A stretch of 47,500 bases of DNA from Sporodiniella umbellata (lineage: Eukaryota > Mucoromycota > Mucoromycetes > Mucorales > Rhizopodaceae): the NCBI GenBank assembly GCA_025677835.1, contig JAIXMR010000089.1, positions 1-47,500 on the forward strand, given 5' to 3'. Under the pieces are notes generated by a model that made no database searches, had not been told where the DNA came from, and saw only the letters and a program-made list of their open reading frames with translations. The position numbers and the translations under genes are program-made. Shown here in pieces: positions 12,253-22,758 of the stretch; positions within the stretch are counted from its first letter, which is position 1, and every line of letters starts with the position of its first letter.

Positions 12253-14174
12253 ATGCAATCATTTGATCCGGTTTTTCTATAGCCTTTATTTAGTTATTTA
12301 AAAAATAAAATAATAGTAAAATAATAAGGACTGTATGTTTAGGAATTACTCTTGCCATAATTCCAAGAATCCAAGAAATCATGCAGTGACAATAACAACT
12401 AAAGAATGTATACACAAGAGCCAATGATGTTTCATTCTCGAGAATTGTCTGCTTCACGCGTCAGTCTACCATCAATGTACCTAATTTTTCCATTTTAGTC
12501 ATCTACCGGCCATACGCACACTCTCTCTGAGTAAATAAATAAAAAGTCTAAATTCCCTTTCTCCGCTCGATGCTTGTTTGTCATTAATTCATGCTATTCG
12601 TTTATTGTTTGGTTTAAAAGCAAGACGCAAACTAGACTATAAGTGTACAAGTCTAGAACTCCGTCTCGTTTTTTTTTTTTTTTTTTTTTTATAAAAAAGT
12701 ACTTGTTTCTCGATCATTGAGGAGAAAAATATTAGGCTAAGGTCAAGCCCTTGTTAGTTTGACAAACTCTTTGTCGGTTAAAGTACCTTTTTTTGAACAA
12801 TTTTTATTCTTTTAAGGAAGCTATGTCAAGTAAAAAAAAAAATGCTATTTAGGAGCATTAAGAACAGACATTACTGCTTTTTAAGTGTTGCCGCTATCAT
12901 TGGCTCTGCTCATATTATTTGAGGGGAAGCTACATGTGATAAAGTAGTATTCGGGGGGAAATTTGTATTTTAGCTATAAAGTTAATGCTTCTGTGTATGC
13001 GGAGGAAGATTTATTTTCTTTCTGATTGACAACTCCTTAATTCATGCAGCCTATTTCCTCATCTTACTTTTCCCTTCGATATAATAATGATAAGAATCCT
13101 GACAATGTCTAATCCTTCTTGAAATTACTTTAGAATACTTTAAATAGGGCACCCAAGGTGGACAAAAACATGCTTTAACAGGCCCTTTATTCAAAATAGA
13201 ACACAAAGCTGATGCTATGTGAGGTTTGTCTCGTGACAACTAGAGCTACAAGGAATTTAAAAAATTCTTGTTTTGTGTCTCTAGCAGGCCTAAACAGAAA
13301 AAAAAAAGTATAGGCAATGGCTACGCATAGAGTAAAGAAGAACGTTTTCGAGAGAGATACAAAGGTAGCTGTCTGCAGACGGAAGGATGAATATAGACTA
13401 GTGCATAGTACCAGGGAAGTGCATTAAAATTGGATAAAAAAAAACAAAAGGAAAAGGAAAAAAAAACATCAAGAACATCTGGTAACCTCTTATGCAAAAA
13501 CTTTGTTGTTTTATTTTGCCCATGTCAAAAAGGTGAAGGTTGACTCTGGCTTGAATTACTTGCCCAATTCTCTTTCTTTTTCTATCTTGTCTTCCTTTGG
13601 ACTTTCTTATGATTGCTTTAAGAGAAAATAAATGGAAACAGTCATGGTTTTAACGTGATTTAGCTTTATTGTAAGCTGACGTAACAGAAATAAAACAGCT
13701 GCTATTTCAAATCGATGAAAATATACTGAGTCACCATCAGAGAAAAACTCTTAATACTTGTAGTAATCAAGCTCCTCCTCTCTTTTTTTTTTTTTTTTTT
13801 AGTTTCCCGGTCTTTGTTTACATTATCGACTAATGGTTGACTCGAATTTTGTAAAGTAATCAGTTCAGCCAAAGTAGGGGAGCTTTTTTTTTTTTTTTTT
13901 TTACAAAGTAGTAGCCAAGTTGTACAAAAATTCTCTGTTTGTGCTTGTGTTTATCTTTTTTTCCTAAATTTGATTGAATATTTTTGTTTTTTGTTTTTTT
14001 TTTTTTTGGGATCTTTTATATCAGCGCTTTATCTCTCTCTCTTTTTTTTTTTTTTTTTGAGCCAAAAACAAAAGTCCACTTGAAAGCACTTTGAAAGAAA
14101 ACAATTTGAAAACGACTTTATTTTGAGAGACACTTTTTATTAAAGCAGGCCACTATAGAAAAAAAAAAATAAAG
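11399..14174. other. Long non-coding interval rich in homopolymers
   Basis: No family match on either strand. It contains T10A10 followed by GAGAGAGTAGA (12050-12080), A31 (12221-12251), T20 tracts (near 12670, 13781 and 13888) and a T-rich run just before the Q-rich gene (13990-14060). The frames at 11471, 11803 and 13051 are short, AT-driven and unsupported. Confidence 0.45.
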
Positions 14175-14987
14175 ATGGAAGGACCGCCTTCACAAGAAGT
14201 TCCAGAAAATGTACCTTCTCAGTCCTCAATACCGGTTGGGCAACAGCCAGCTCAGCAACCCCCTCCTCCTACTGCACCTGTCTCGGGACCTCAAAGGCAA
14301 ACAGTCATGCCACAACAACCGATGTATAGAACGAACATGGGTATCATGGAAAACCTCTTTAATAAATTGAAAACAGCAGCAGGTTTTGGGGATCCTTTCT
14401 CTACTTATTATCCTCCCCCTTTCGGTCCATCTTTCTTTCCCCAAGGTAATAATTTTTCTTTTTCACCCGAAGATATGTTGAAGCAACAGCAACAGCTTAT
14501 GGCTCCTCCGCCCAACCCCTCTATGGGTATGGTTCCTATGAACTACTTCCAACAGCAACAGCAACAAGAACAACAACAGCTTATGATGCTCTTGATGATG
14601 ATGCAGCAACAGCAGCAACAGCAACAACAGCAACAGCCTTATTTCCAGCAGCAACAACAGCAACAAATGGCTCAATATCAATGGCTTCAACAGGAAATGG
14701 CCAACATGATGCAACAGAGAGGGGCTGGTAATCCTTCTTTTGGTTATCCAATGATGGGCTATCCATCTGGTTATCCCTCTATGAATCAGTATTATCCAAC
14801 ACAGCACCCAGGTTATTATTCACATCCCGCACAGGGCTATTCACAACCATCTCAAGGTTATTATCCTCCCTCAATGCCTTCTTATGAAGATTTCAATCGT
14901 GGTTATTATCCATATGATAACCGTTATCCTGTTTATCCACAAAGATCCAATCGTTTTAGTTCTGTAAAAGATTTAAGGCCTTACTAG
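14175..14987 (+). CDS. Q/P/Y-rich intrinsically disordered protein (270 aa)
   Basis: One intronless frame. Residues 1-50 are Pro/Gln-rich. A short amphipathic piece follows (MGIMENLFNKLKTAAGFGDP, about residues 55-75). Residues 100-180 carry several poly-Gln runs broken by Met and Leu. The C-terminal part repeats GYY/GYP/YYP motifs and ends in SSVKDLRPY. Composition is prion-like, with few charges in the centre. The Gln codons mix CAA and CAG, so the poly-Gln is not a pure microsatellite. The start is preceded by an A9 tract and the stop is followed by TAATAAATATA, a plausible polyadenylation signal. No domain is recognised; an RNA-granule or transcription-related role would be a guess from composition only. 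Confidence 0.7.
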   Translation: MEGPPSQEVPENVPSQSSIPVGQQPAQQPPPPTAPVSGPQRQTVMPQQPMYRTNMGIMENLFNKLKTAAGFGDPFSTYYPPPFGPSFFPQGNNFSFSPEDMLKQQQQLMAPPPNPSMGMVPMNYFQQQQQQEQQQLMMLLMMMQQQQQQQQQQQPYFQQQQQQQMAQYQWLQQEMANMMQQRGAGNPSFGYPMMGYPSGYPSMNQYYPTQHPGYYSHPAQGYSQPSQGYYPPSMPSYEDFNRGYYPYDNRYPVYPQRSNRFSSVKDLRPY

Positions 14988-15264
14988 TAATAAATATATA
15001 TGTGCCTGTAAGTTTTCTTTTTTGTTACGGTAAATACCTTTTCAGGTTAAATAAATAGTAGGTAAACTACGAATGGCCAAGTAGTTTCAAAAAATAGGTC
15101 TGGGTAATTCGGTCACTCGGTATCTTATTGTTTCTTATTAGCCAATCAATCTCTTGGTGTGAACGGTTTATCTGCATGTGACACTAGCGACTCATAGAGT
15201 TTGTCAACTGTTCACATTTTAGATATTTTACAGATCGTATATTGTACAGTATTTTAACTTGAAA

Positions 15265-15543
15265 TTGAGACGATTTTCCAAAAAAAAAAAAAAAAAAAAT
15301 AGACAAATAATTCTGGATGATTTATAATGTTTCTTTGGACGATTTCGCCCAGCCCAATTTAGATGAATGTGATTATTTTTTAGACAAGTGTGGTGTTATT
15401 TCAGATGCATTTATTAATTAAATGTTGGAGACAAGTACTCTCTTGCTTTAGCTATTTCAACCCAATTTCTCTTTCTATACATCGATCCCAGTAACTTTCA
15501 TCATGTCGTATCCAGCCTTGACAATCGGCAACGGTAACTTGTT
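15265..15543 (+). repeat. Left inverted-repeat arm of the transposon
   Basis: Reverse complement of 16086-16341 apart from an extra segment near 15325-15347, a difference in homopolymer length and scattered single changes. It ends at GGTAACTTGTT, where similarity stops abruptly. Confidence 0.9.
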
Positions 15544-16177
15544 CCACTCACAATTAATGAGAGGTCGTGCTTGGTCGAAGGTAGGAGATCCAGCAATTGT
15601 AAAAGTTTATACGCAGAAAGGCGTAAATATCAGCATCGTTGGTTGTATATCTTCCTTTGGCATCGTTTGTTTTTCAAAAGTTGAACCCTTGAAGAAATCG
15701 GATGCAGCACTAATTGAAAAAGAGTTTCCTGGATCATCTCCTTCAAAGAAAAGAAAAGTTGGGAGCAAAAGTGAATCGAAACCCATCCAGCTTAAAAAAA
15801 GTACAACGGCTTACCACATTGTCAAATTCATGGAATCAGTAATGGATAGTTTAGATAAACACAACAAAAAAGGTATGTTTATCGTCATGGACAACTGTAG
15901 GATCCATCACTCTCGTTTTGTCGTAGGTGCAATCAATTAACGTGGCTACAAACCACTATTCATGCCCCCATACTTACCTTTTTTGAACCCTATCGAAGAA
16001 TGCTGGTCCAAGATCAAGAAAAACATAAGAAGGAATCCACTCGATAAATCAGACATGCTTACACCTCGTATTGCTGAGGCTTGTAAACAAGCTACCGTTG
16101 CCGATTGTCAAGGCTGGATACGACATGATGAAAGTTACTGGGATCGATGTATAGAAAGAGAAATTGGGTTGAAATAG
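15503..16177 (+). pseudogene. Tc1/mariner-type DDE transposase, N-terminally replaced and with in-frame stop
   Basis: Family role: cut-and-paste transposition at TA sites. The frame runs from 15503 to a TAA at 15938-15940, then continues in the same frame to the stop ending at 16177. Visible pieces: FHSQLMRGRAWSKVGDPA (just after the normal first catalytic Asp), MDNCRIHHS (second Asp), the stop, then MPPYLPFLNPIEECWSKIK (third acidic residue) and a C-terminal tail. The N-terminal DNA-binding domain and the first catalytic Asp are missing. The first dozen codons (MSYPALTIGNGN) come from the inverted copy of the 3' end. The protein therefore cannot be an active transposase; loss of function is inferred from these breaks. 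Confidence 0.9.
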
Positions 16178-16341
16178 CTAAAGCAAGAGAGTACTTGTCT
16201 CCAACATTTAATTAATAAATGCATCTGAAATAACACCACACTTGTCTAAAAAATAATCACATTCATCTAAATTGGGCTGGGCGAAATCATTCAAAATTAT
16301 TTGTCTATTTTTTTTTTTTTTTTTTTGGAAAATCGTCTCAA
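16086..16341 (-). repeat. Right inverted-repeat arm of the transposon
   Basis: Pairs with 15265-15543. It includes the transposase 3' coding end (to 16177) and about 160 bp of 3' flank ending in TGGAAAATCGTCTCAA. Confidence 0.9.
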
Positions 16342-17794
16342 ACAAATTATACCCGCTTGGCTTGAGGCTAATCATATACTGCTGAAATCTAAGTATTTGT
16401 ACTTTGATTCCATTCATGGTATTGTCTAATTTTTTTTTTTTTTTTTGAGAGACAGGAAAGCCCAGTAGAACATTGCTTCTGACTACATACCCCTTAGAAT
16501 AACGGACTTTCTCTTTATCATATGTTTTGTTTACTTTCTTGAGGACTCTGCCTCTATAAAATTTGATTTGCTCTTTGATTACCCTAAGGCAAACAAGTAG
16601 ACAGGTTTATCATTAAGTCTTTCTGCATGTTCCCTAACAGCAGCGAAAGCCTGATAAAATCATTTCTGTGCTCAAATCTATTGAGAATTTAGTAGTATGT
16701 AGATAATCAATCGTCTTATATCCTTTGATTTCATAATTTGCTTTTCTCCAATACGCTTACTTTAAACCCCTGCCCCCCTTTTTTTTAATAATTGCCAAAT
16801 TTTAGGTATTCTTTCATGCTTTTTTTCTTTATAAAATAGTATTGTTCGAGCAGTTGTGATAAGGAAATTGGCTTGCATTTATTTTAATGGTTTGCTACTA
16901 TAGATCCTTTTTGTAACAAATTGTACTTTCTGTCGTTTGATTCATTCGCTCCATGAGTTTGTATATATTATCTTTGTTGAGTTCCTCATAAAATGCAAGG
17001 TATAGCGCTGCTGCCCTAGTAAGAAAAAAGTTGAAATAAAGAAGCAGCCAAGGTCGACCAAGATCAAACAAACATATGTTTTTGGACAGCTAATGAGAAA
17101 ATAGTGACCATAAAAGCCCAAGTGTGTGCTTATATGTGCAGAGGAAAAGAGTCTAATAGCTGTTAGCGACTATCTATTTATTGGCAGAACGAAAAAGAAG
17201 GTTGGATGTTGGTCATGCTATATACGACTGAATCTTAGTAAAGCTACCCACAAGCGCTTGAAAATAGAACTAATTGTAATCGGTAGTCCATTCAAATCAA
17301 TAAGGCTAATGGGCAATGTGGAAAAGGTGGTGAACAAGATAGATAACCCAATGAAACAATAAGAGCATAGACCAAAGATAATGCTCCAGCTTTTCTAATT
17401 TTTTGTGTTTTGGAACTGAGATTTGTATTACTTTGCCTGGGCGCTTTTCGAGAAAAGTGTCAAGTCTAGAAGTAGAAAAAACTAAGCAACTTAATATAGT
17501 TTTTGGAATAGATAACACGACGGGCCAACATACTCAACAAGTGCTCTTTTGGCCTAACGAAGCTATCGCCAGAACCTCATCACTGCTTGGGTAAACTCAC
17601 AAGGAAACCCCGAAGACTGATGGCCTTTGGCCAATACTTTGATAATGAGGCGGTTGTGAAATTATAAAGTGGCCACATGAAGGAAATAATATTAATATTA
17701 AAAAAAAAAGAATATTTCGTCATTTATTTCTATTTCTGCTTCTTTTTTTTTTTTTTTTCTCCTTTTTTTTGTTTCTTTTTATTACTTCTTTTGA
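16342..17794. other. Non-coding interval before the dynamin gene
   Basis: Short frames at 17126-17362 and 17403-17594 (+) are interrupted by stops in every frame and match no family I know. They could be remnants of a decayed gene or retroelement, but nothing diagnostic is visible. The region closes with T18 and T8 tracts (17743-17768) just upstream of the VPS1 start, a probable promoter element. Confidence 0.4.
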
Positions 17795-20086
17795 ATGGAC
17801 TCGCAACTAATAAAAACAGGTAATTTCATAAAGAGAGCTTCTTAAACTAAGTTTTGTATTGATAACCAACAGCCTTTTATGTCTTTTCTTTAAATTGTAG
17901 TCAACAAGTTACAAGATGCTTTTACAAGTGTCGGTGTTCACAATCCAGTTGATTTACCACAGATTGCTGTCATTGGCTCACAATCTAGTGGTAAAAGTTC
18001 AGTTTTAGAAAACATTGTCGGTCGTGATTTTCTCCCTCGTGGTACGGGTATTGTTACTCGTCGACCTTTGGTAAGCTTCCTTGTGTTTTTTTTTTTTTCT
18101 TTTTTTGGTTATTGACGCTGGAGATTAAGGTACTACAACTTGTTCATCGCCCTGTGAAAGATACAGATGAGGAAGGTCAAACGGAATGGGGAGAATTCCT
18201 TCACCTGCCGAGTCAAAAATTTTATGATTTTGACAAGATACGCCAAGAGATTGTGAAGGACACGGAGTTAAAGACAGGCAAAAACCTCGGCATTTCACCT
18301 CAGCCGATCAATCTTCGTATTTTTTCACCCAACGTGCTTACGTTGACGCTAATCGATCTACCTGGGCTAACCAAGGTACCTGTTGGGGATCAACCAAAAG
18401 ATATCGAAAAACAAATCCGAGATATGCTCAGTAAATTTATTACCAAGCCTAATGCCATTATTCTTGCTGTCACTGCCGCCAATACGGATTTAGCCAACTC
18501 AGACGGCCTCAAGCTGGCGCGTGAAGTAGATCCAGAAGGACTACGCACAATTGGTGTGTTGACCAAAGTGGATTTGATGGATCAAGGTACGGATGTGATT
18601 GACATTCTGGCTGGACGAGTGATTCCTCTCAGACTGGGCTATGTGCCTGTTGTGAATCGAGGCCAACGCGATATCGAAAACAAAAAATCGATTGGGCGTG
18701 CCCTGGATGCCGAGCGGGCCTATTTCGAAAATCATAGCGCTTACCAATCCAAGGCTCAATACTGCGGTACACCTTTTTTGGCTCGTAAACTCAACACGAT
18801 TCTTATGCATCATATCCGTAACACATTACCCGAAATCAAAGGAAAGATCCAATCAGCCCTAGTCAAATACCAACAGGAGCTCTGGACTTTAGGCGATGAT
18901 GCCCCTTCAGGCAGCCAGGCCAATCTCGTACTCAATATCATCACTGAGTTTTGTACTGAATTCAGAACTACCATCGATGGTACTTCCAGCGACCTTACCA
19001 GCTTTGAACTCTCTGGCGGTGCACGTATCAGCTTTGTGTTTCATGAGCTTTACGCAAACGGTGTCAAAAACATTGACCCCTTGGACCAAACCAAAGACAT
19101 TGATATTCGCACTATCCTCTACAACTCTTCTGGTCCTTCGCCTGCTCTTTTTGTGGCCACCACCGCATTTGAACTCATCATCAAAAAGCAAATCAAGCGA
19201 CTCGAAGAGCCTAGTGTGAAATGCATCAACATGGTCTATGATGAGCTCGCTCGTATTCTCTCTCAGCTGCTCAACAAACAGCTTTTCAAACGATTCCCTG
19301 CTCTCAAAGAAAAGTTCTACCAGGTTGTCTTGGCTTTCTTCAAAAAAGCAGTGCAGCCCACTACCAAGTTGGTCACCGATCTTGTAGCGTAAAGTATAGC
19401 CCTCTTCCATAAACGATCAAAAACTCACTCTTATTTAGAATGGAAGCCCAATATATCAATACAGCCCACCCTCATTTTCTTAGCGGTCATCAAGCTATTG
19501 CTCTGGTCAACGAAAGAATGTCTAAAGATACCAAACCCAAGACCATAGCTCCCTCTGCTACGCCTGAAACAGATAGTAACGGTTCTCTCTTTGGTAGTTT
19601 CTTTTCCAACAAGAGATCGAATGATACCAAAAAAAACAATTCTTTTATAGACAGTGTAAGATAACAACCAGAGTAATCATGTTGTAAATATCTTTAACAA
19701 AAGTATATAGCCTCCTACTGTTTTAAAAGCAACAGGCGATCTATCAGAAAGAGAGCATATGGAAACAGATGTAATCAGTAAGTAGCACGGAAACCGACAC
19801 AAAGGATTCACTCTTTTTTTTTTTTTTTTCAAAAGAGTTACTGATTCAGTCTTACTACGATATCGTGAAGCGTACAATGATTGATATGGTTCCTAAAGCT
19901 ATTATGTTGAACCTTGTGAATCATTCAAAAGAAGAACTTCAAAGAGAGTTGCTGACAGAACTTTATAAAGCGGACTTGTTGGAAGAGATCATGAAAGAAT
20001 CTGAACAAACGAAACAGAGAAGAAGTGAATGCAAGAAGATGATCGAGGCTTTGCAGAAAGCAGATGAAATTGTCGGAACCGTTTAA
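17795..20086 (+). CDS. VPS1: Dynamin-like GTPase Vps1
   Basis: Large GTPase for membrane scission in Golgi-to-endosome and vacuole traffic and for peroxisome division. Exons: 17795-17819, 17901-18070, 18130-19388, 19439-19655, 19711-19777 and 19836-20086, in frame, 662 residues (yeast Vps1 is about 700). GTPase motifs: G1 [13 protein letters not shown]2 Thr in [11 protein letters not shown] (ending exactly at an intron), G3 [16 protein letters not shown] and G4 [12 protein letters not shown]. The middle domain follows, then [19 protein letters not shown], a short variable insert rich in Ser/Asn, and a C-terminal GED ([20 protein letters not shown] to [14 protein letters not shown]). There is no PH or Pro-rich domain, as expected for Vps1 rather than endocytic dynamin. 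Intron 2 ends in AAG instead of the more usual YAG. Confidence 0.96.
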
Positions 20087-20161
20087 ATAAAAAGGAAATA
20101 GGAGAAAAAAATAAATAAATAAAAATCAGAATTAGATTTCTTTTCTTTTTCAATTTTGGCC

Positions 20162-21704
20162 ATGTTTAGATCAACACGTATCTTGTCCAACTATCGCTTG
20201 TTTTCTACTTTTTTATCGCGTAAATACAGTGTTTGTTTTATTATAAAGATGACGATTTGACCCTATTCTATATTAGATAGAAAGGAAGTACAGCCTGTAA
20301 GATGCCTTTGTATACTCTTCTCTTTCAAACCAACCCTATTTTCTATTTTAGTTTTTACTAAAAACGCCCAAAGGCACACGCGATTACAATGAAAAGGAAA
20401 TGGCTGTACGAAAAAATCTTTTTCAAAGAATCACAAAGATCTTTGAGAGGCATGGCGCTGTGACAATTGATACACCTGTCTTTGAGCTTACTGAAATCCT
20501 TTCAGGAAAGTATGGGGAAGACAGCAAGCTGATTTACAATTTGGCTGATCAAGGAGGTGAAGCTTGTTCGTTACGCTACGATCTCACCGTGCCTTTTGCC
20601 AGGTACCTGGCGATGCAAGGGAAAAAAGAAGCACAGCAGGTCAAACGTTACCATTTAGCCAAAGTCTATCGCCGCGATCAACCCATTATGACAAAGGGAA
20701 GATTGCGCGAGTTTCTTCAATGCGATTTTGACATCGCCGGTCAATACGATCCCATGATTCCCGATGCGGAAGTACTCAAGATCCTCAGCGATACACTGGA
20801 GGCATTTGACGTACCTTTTTATATCAAATTAAATCACCGAAAATTGTTAGACGGCCTTTTCCAGGTGTGTGGTGTTGAGAAAGACCAGATCCGGCCCATC
20901 TCATCCGCTATTGATAAACTGGACAAGATGCCTTGGGACCAGGTTAAGCGGGAAATGACGGAAGAAAAAGGGTTGAGTGAACAAGTCGCAGACCGTATTG
21001 GCTCCTATGTCCTCCGACAAGACCATGCTATCCTGGACGTATTGGAACAAGATACGGTACTGATGAGCAACTCTGATGCACGCGAAGGTTTAGCGGACAT
21101 TCGCCTCTTACAGACTTATCTTGACATCTTTGGCGTTCAAGAGCGCATCCGTGTGGATCTGAGTCTAGCCCGAGGTCTAGATTATTACACAGGCATCATT
21201 TACGAAGCGATACAAACCGAAACCGAGGGCCTTGGATCTATTGCTGCTGGCGGCCGTTATGATCATTTGGTGGGCATGTTTTCTGGTACGAACAAGAAAG
21301 GCCAACCCAAAACGATTCCTTGTGTGGGCGTCTCGGTTGGTATCGAACGTCTCTTTTCATTGCTCATGGCACGTCAAGAGACGGAAAAGATCAAAAGTAA
21401 TCAAACGCAGGTCTATATTATCTCTGTTGGTGATGGACTTCTTAAAGAACGAATGCAGTTGGCTCGCGAATTGTGGGATGCCGGCATCAATGCAAGCTTC
21501 ATGTTTAAAAATAAACCCAAGTTGGAAAAGCAATGGTCTACTTGTGAAAAAGAGCAGATCCCCTTTGCCGTTATCATTGGCCAAAACGAATTAGACACTA
21601 ATCAAGTACGAATCAAAGACATGAGGCAAAAGACAGAACAAGGCGGAGGAGAAATGACTGAAAGAAAAGATATGGTTGACATTTTAAAAAATAAATTGGA
21701 GTGA
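20162..21704 (+). CDS. HTS1: Histidyl-tRNA synthetase with mitochondrial-type presequence
   Basis: Class II synthetase charging tRNA-His. Exons 20162-20219, 20277-20296 (only 20 nt) and 20352-21704 give 476 residues. The N-terminus MFRSTRILSNYRLFSTFLS is basic, hydroxylated and without acidic residues, as in a mitochondrial targeting peptide. The catalytic core starts at FLLKTPKGTRDY. Motif 2 is VYRRDQP to REFLQCDFDIAG, the histidine-specific loop is LARGLDYYTGIIYEA and motif 3 is CVGVSVGIERL. The anticodon-binding domain ends the protein (VYIISVGDGLL, FAVIIGQNEL). Fungi often make the cytosolic and mitochondrial enzymes from one gene by alternative starts; no good in-frame second ATG is visible before the core, so a cytosolic form would need another start or splicing route. 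Confidence 0.95.
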
Positions 21705-21876
21705 ATAATGTGCGCATTTGCAATACTAAGGGTTTCTCTTTTGTTGTTGTATGTACATGGTCTTTATATATCGTTGTATGTATTTTTGGATCTTTTTAGT
21801 TTGTCAAGAACATCAAAATACTGCCTCTCTATTTCTTTTTGTTTGAATTCAAATAATGTCTACACAAAGTTTTTGT

Positions 21877-22456
21877 TTAAACCTCTGTCTTGGTGCATAT
21901 AAACCAGTCAATTACCTCAACCGCTAACTTGTATTCTGTTCTCTTGACTCTTTCTTCGAATTCTAAAGTTGCTGTTGAACTGCTCTCTTTTGTATTTTTT
22001 GGTTTCGACTGTGGGCTTACAGGCTTAGGGTTCTTTATGTAGTCATCAATATAGCCCAAAAGGTCTGTAAAACCCTCTGACTTTGTTATAAAAAACTCTT
22101 GCCCAGGTACAATTTCTGTATACTCTTGCGAAAACGTAGTAGGAAGTTTGTCTGACTCTACTGTTTTTTTGAAGTCTGTTCTTAACTTCTTTAGACTTTC
22201 GAAATAACAGTTCTCCAGACGGTAGAGTGCTCGTTTATGTCTCAGTGTTTTTTTTTTTTTGATCTGATTCAAAATATGTGGGGCCGGATTGTTTGTGGGT
22301 GTGTCAGGAGGTAAAAAGAGAACCGTTTCGTCTCTAACATTAAAAAAATAAGGCATTCGCAATCAGTGATTTATTGTCTAAATATTCATATTTGATTTAT
22401 TACTTTTCCACAGGTTCTTGCTCTACCCAAAATTGGAGACTTTTAGCATTTGACAT
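21877..22456 (-). CDS. Unrecognised protein, two exons (169 aa)
   Basis: Exons 22456-22404 and 22333-21877 join in frame through a GT...AG intron of 70 nt, starting MSNAKSLQFWVEQEPVEK|DETVLFLPPDTP. The protein then has a basic helical stretch (KRALYRLENCYFESLKKLR), an acidic/aromatic middle (EYTEIVPGQEFFITKSEGFTD), a low-complexity Pro/Lys/Ser linker and a C-terminal helix (EFEERVKRTEYKLAVEVIDW). I do not recognise the family. The gene overlaps nothing, converges with the HisRS gene (172 bp apart) and is divergent from the RING gene with about 300 bp between start codons. The continuous reading and clean splice support a real gene. Confidence 0.6.
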
Positions 22457-22758
22457 TGTGTGTTTTGTAATCTGGAAAACAAGAGAGTCTATTTTGAAAT
22501 TTTTTGCTTGACTAAAGTGGATTTATGACAACAGTGTGACCTGTGAAATATTTCAGATCAGCTGCACAATTCATACATAGTCAAGTCGTATTAACCAAAC
22601 CATATTATATAGAGCTCATTTTCTAGTAGTTTTTTTTAAACCGCTATCTGTTTTTGCTTATAAATGAAACCCCATTCGGCGCAAATAGATTCCAATATCT
22701 TTTGAAAAGTGATAAATATATATGTTTCTTTTTTTTTTTTTTTCATTATAATTTTTTA
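22457..22758. promoter_or_regulatory. Shared divergent promoter region
   Basis: About 300 bp between two outward-facing start codons. It contains AT-rich TATA-like sequence (ATATTATATAGAGC near 22605) and a T14 tract next to the RING start. Confidence 0.4.

Larger units (their letters stand above)
15265..16341 (+). mobile_element. Broken Tc1/mariner-like element with long inverted-duplicated ends
   Basis: An internal transposase relic is flanked by two near-identical inverted arms. The left arm is 15265-15543 (279 bp) and the right arm 16086-16341 (256 bp). Both begin at the outside with TTGAGACGATTTTCC, then an A18-20 tract and TAGACAAATAATT. The arms differ mainly by about 22 extra bases in the left arm (around 15325-15347) and a few substitutions. 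The right arm includes the last 25 or so codons of the transposase, so the left arm is an inverted copy of the gene's own 3' end. No TA target duplication is evident at the arm ends. A foldback, non-autonomous element is inferred. Confidence 0.85.

Noticed and set aside
14463..14807. Leu/His-rich minus-strand frame
   Set aside because: Antisense of the poly-Gln gene; the Leu runs are complements of CAA/CAG codons.
18907..19410. 167-codon minus-strand frame
   Set aside because: Exact antisense of the conserved VPS1 middle domain; no family match and no splice context.
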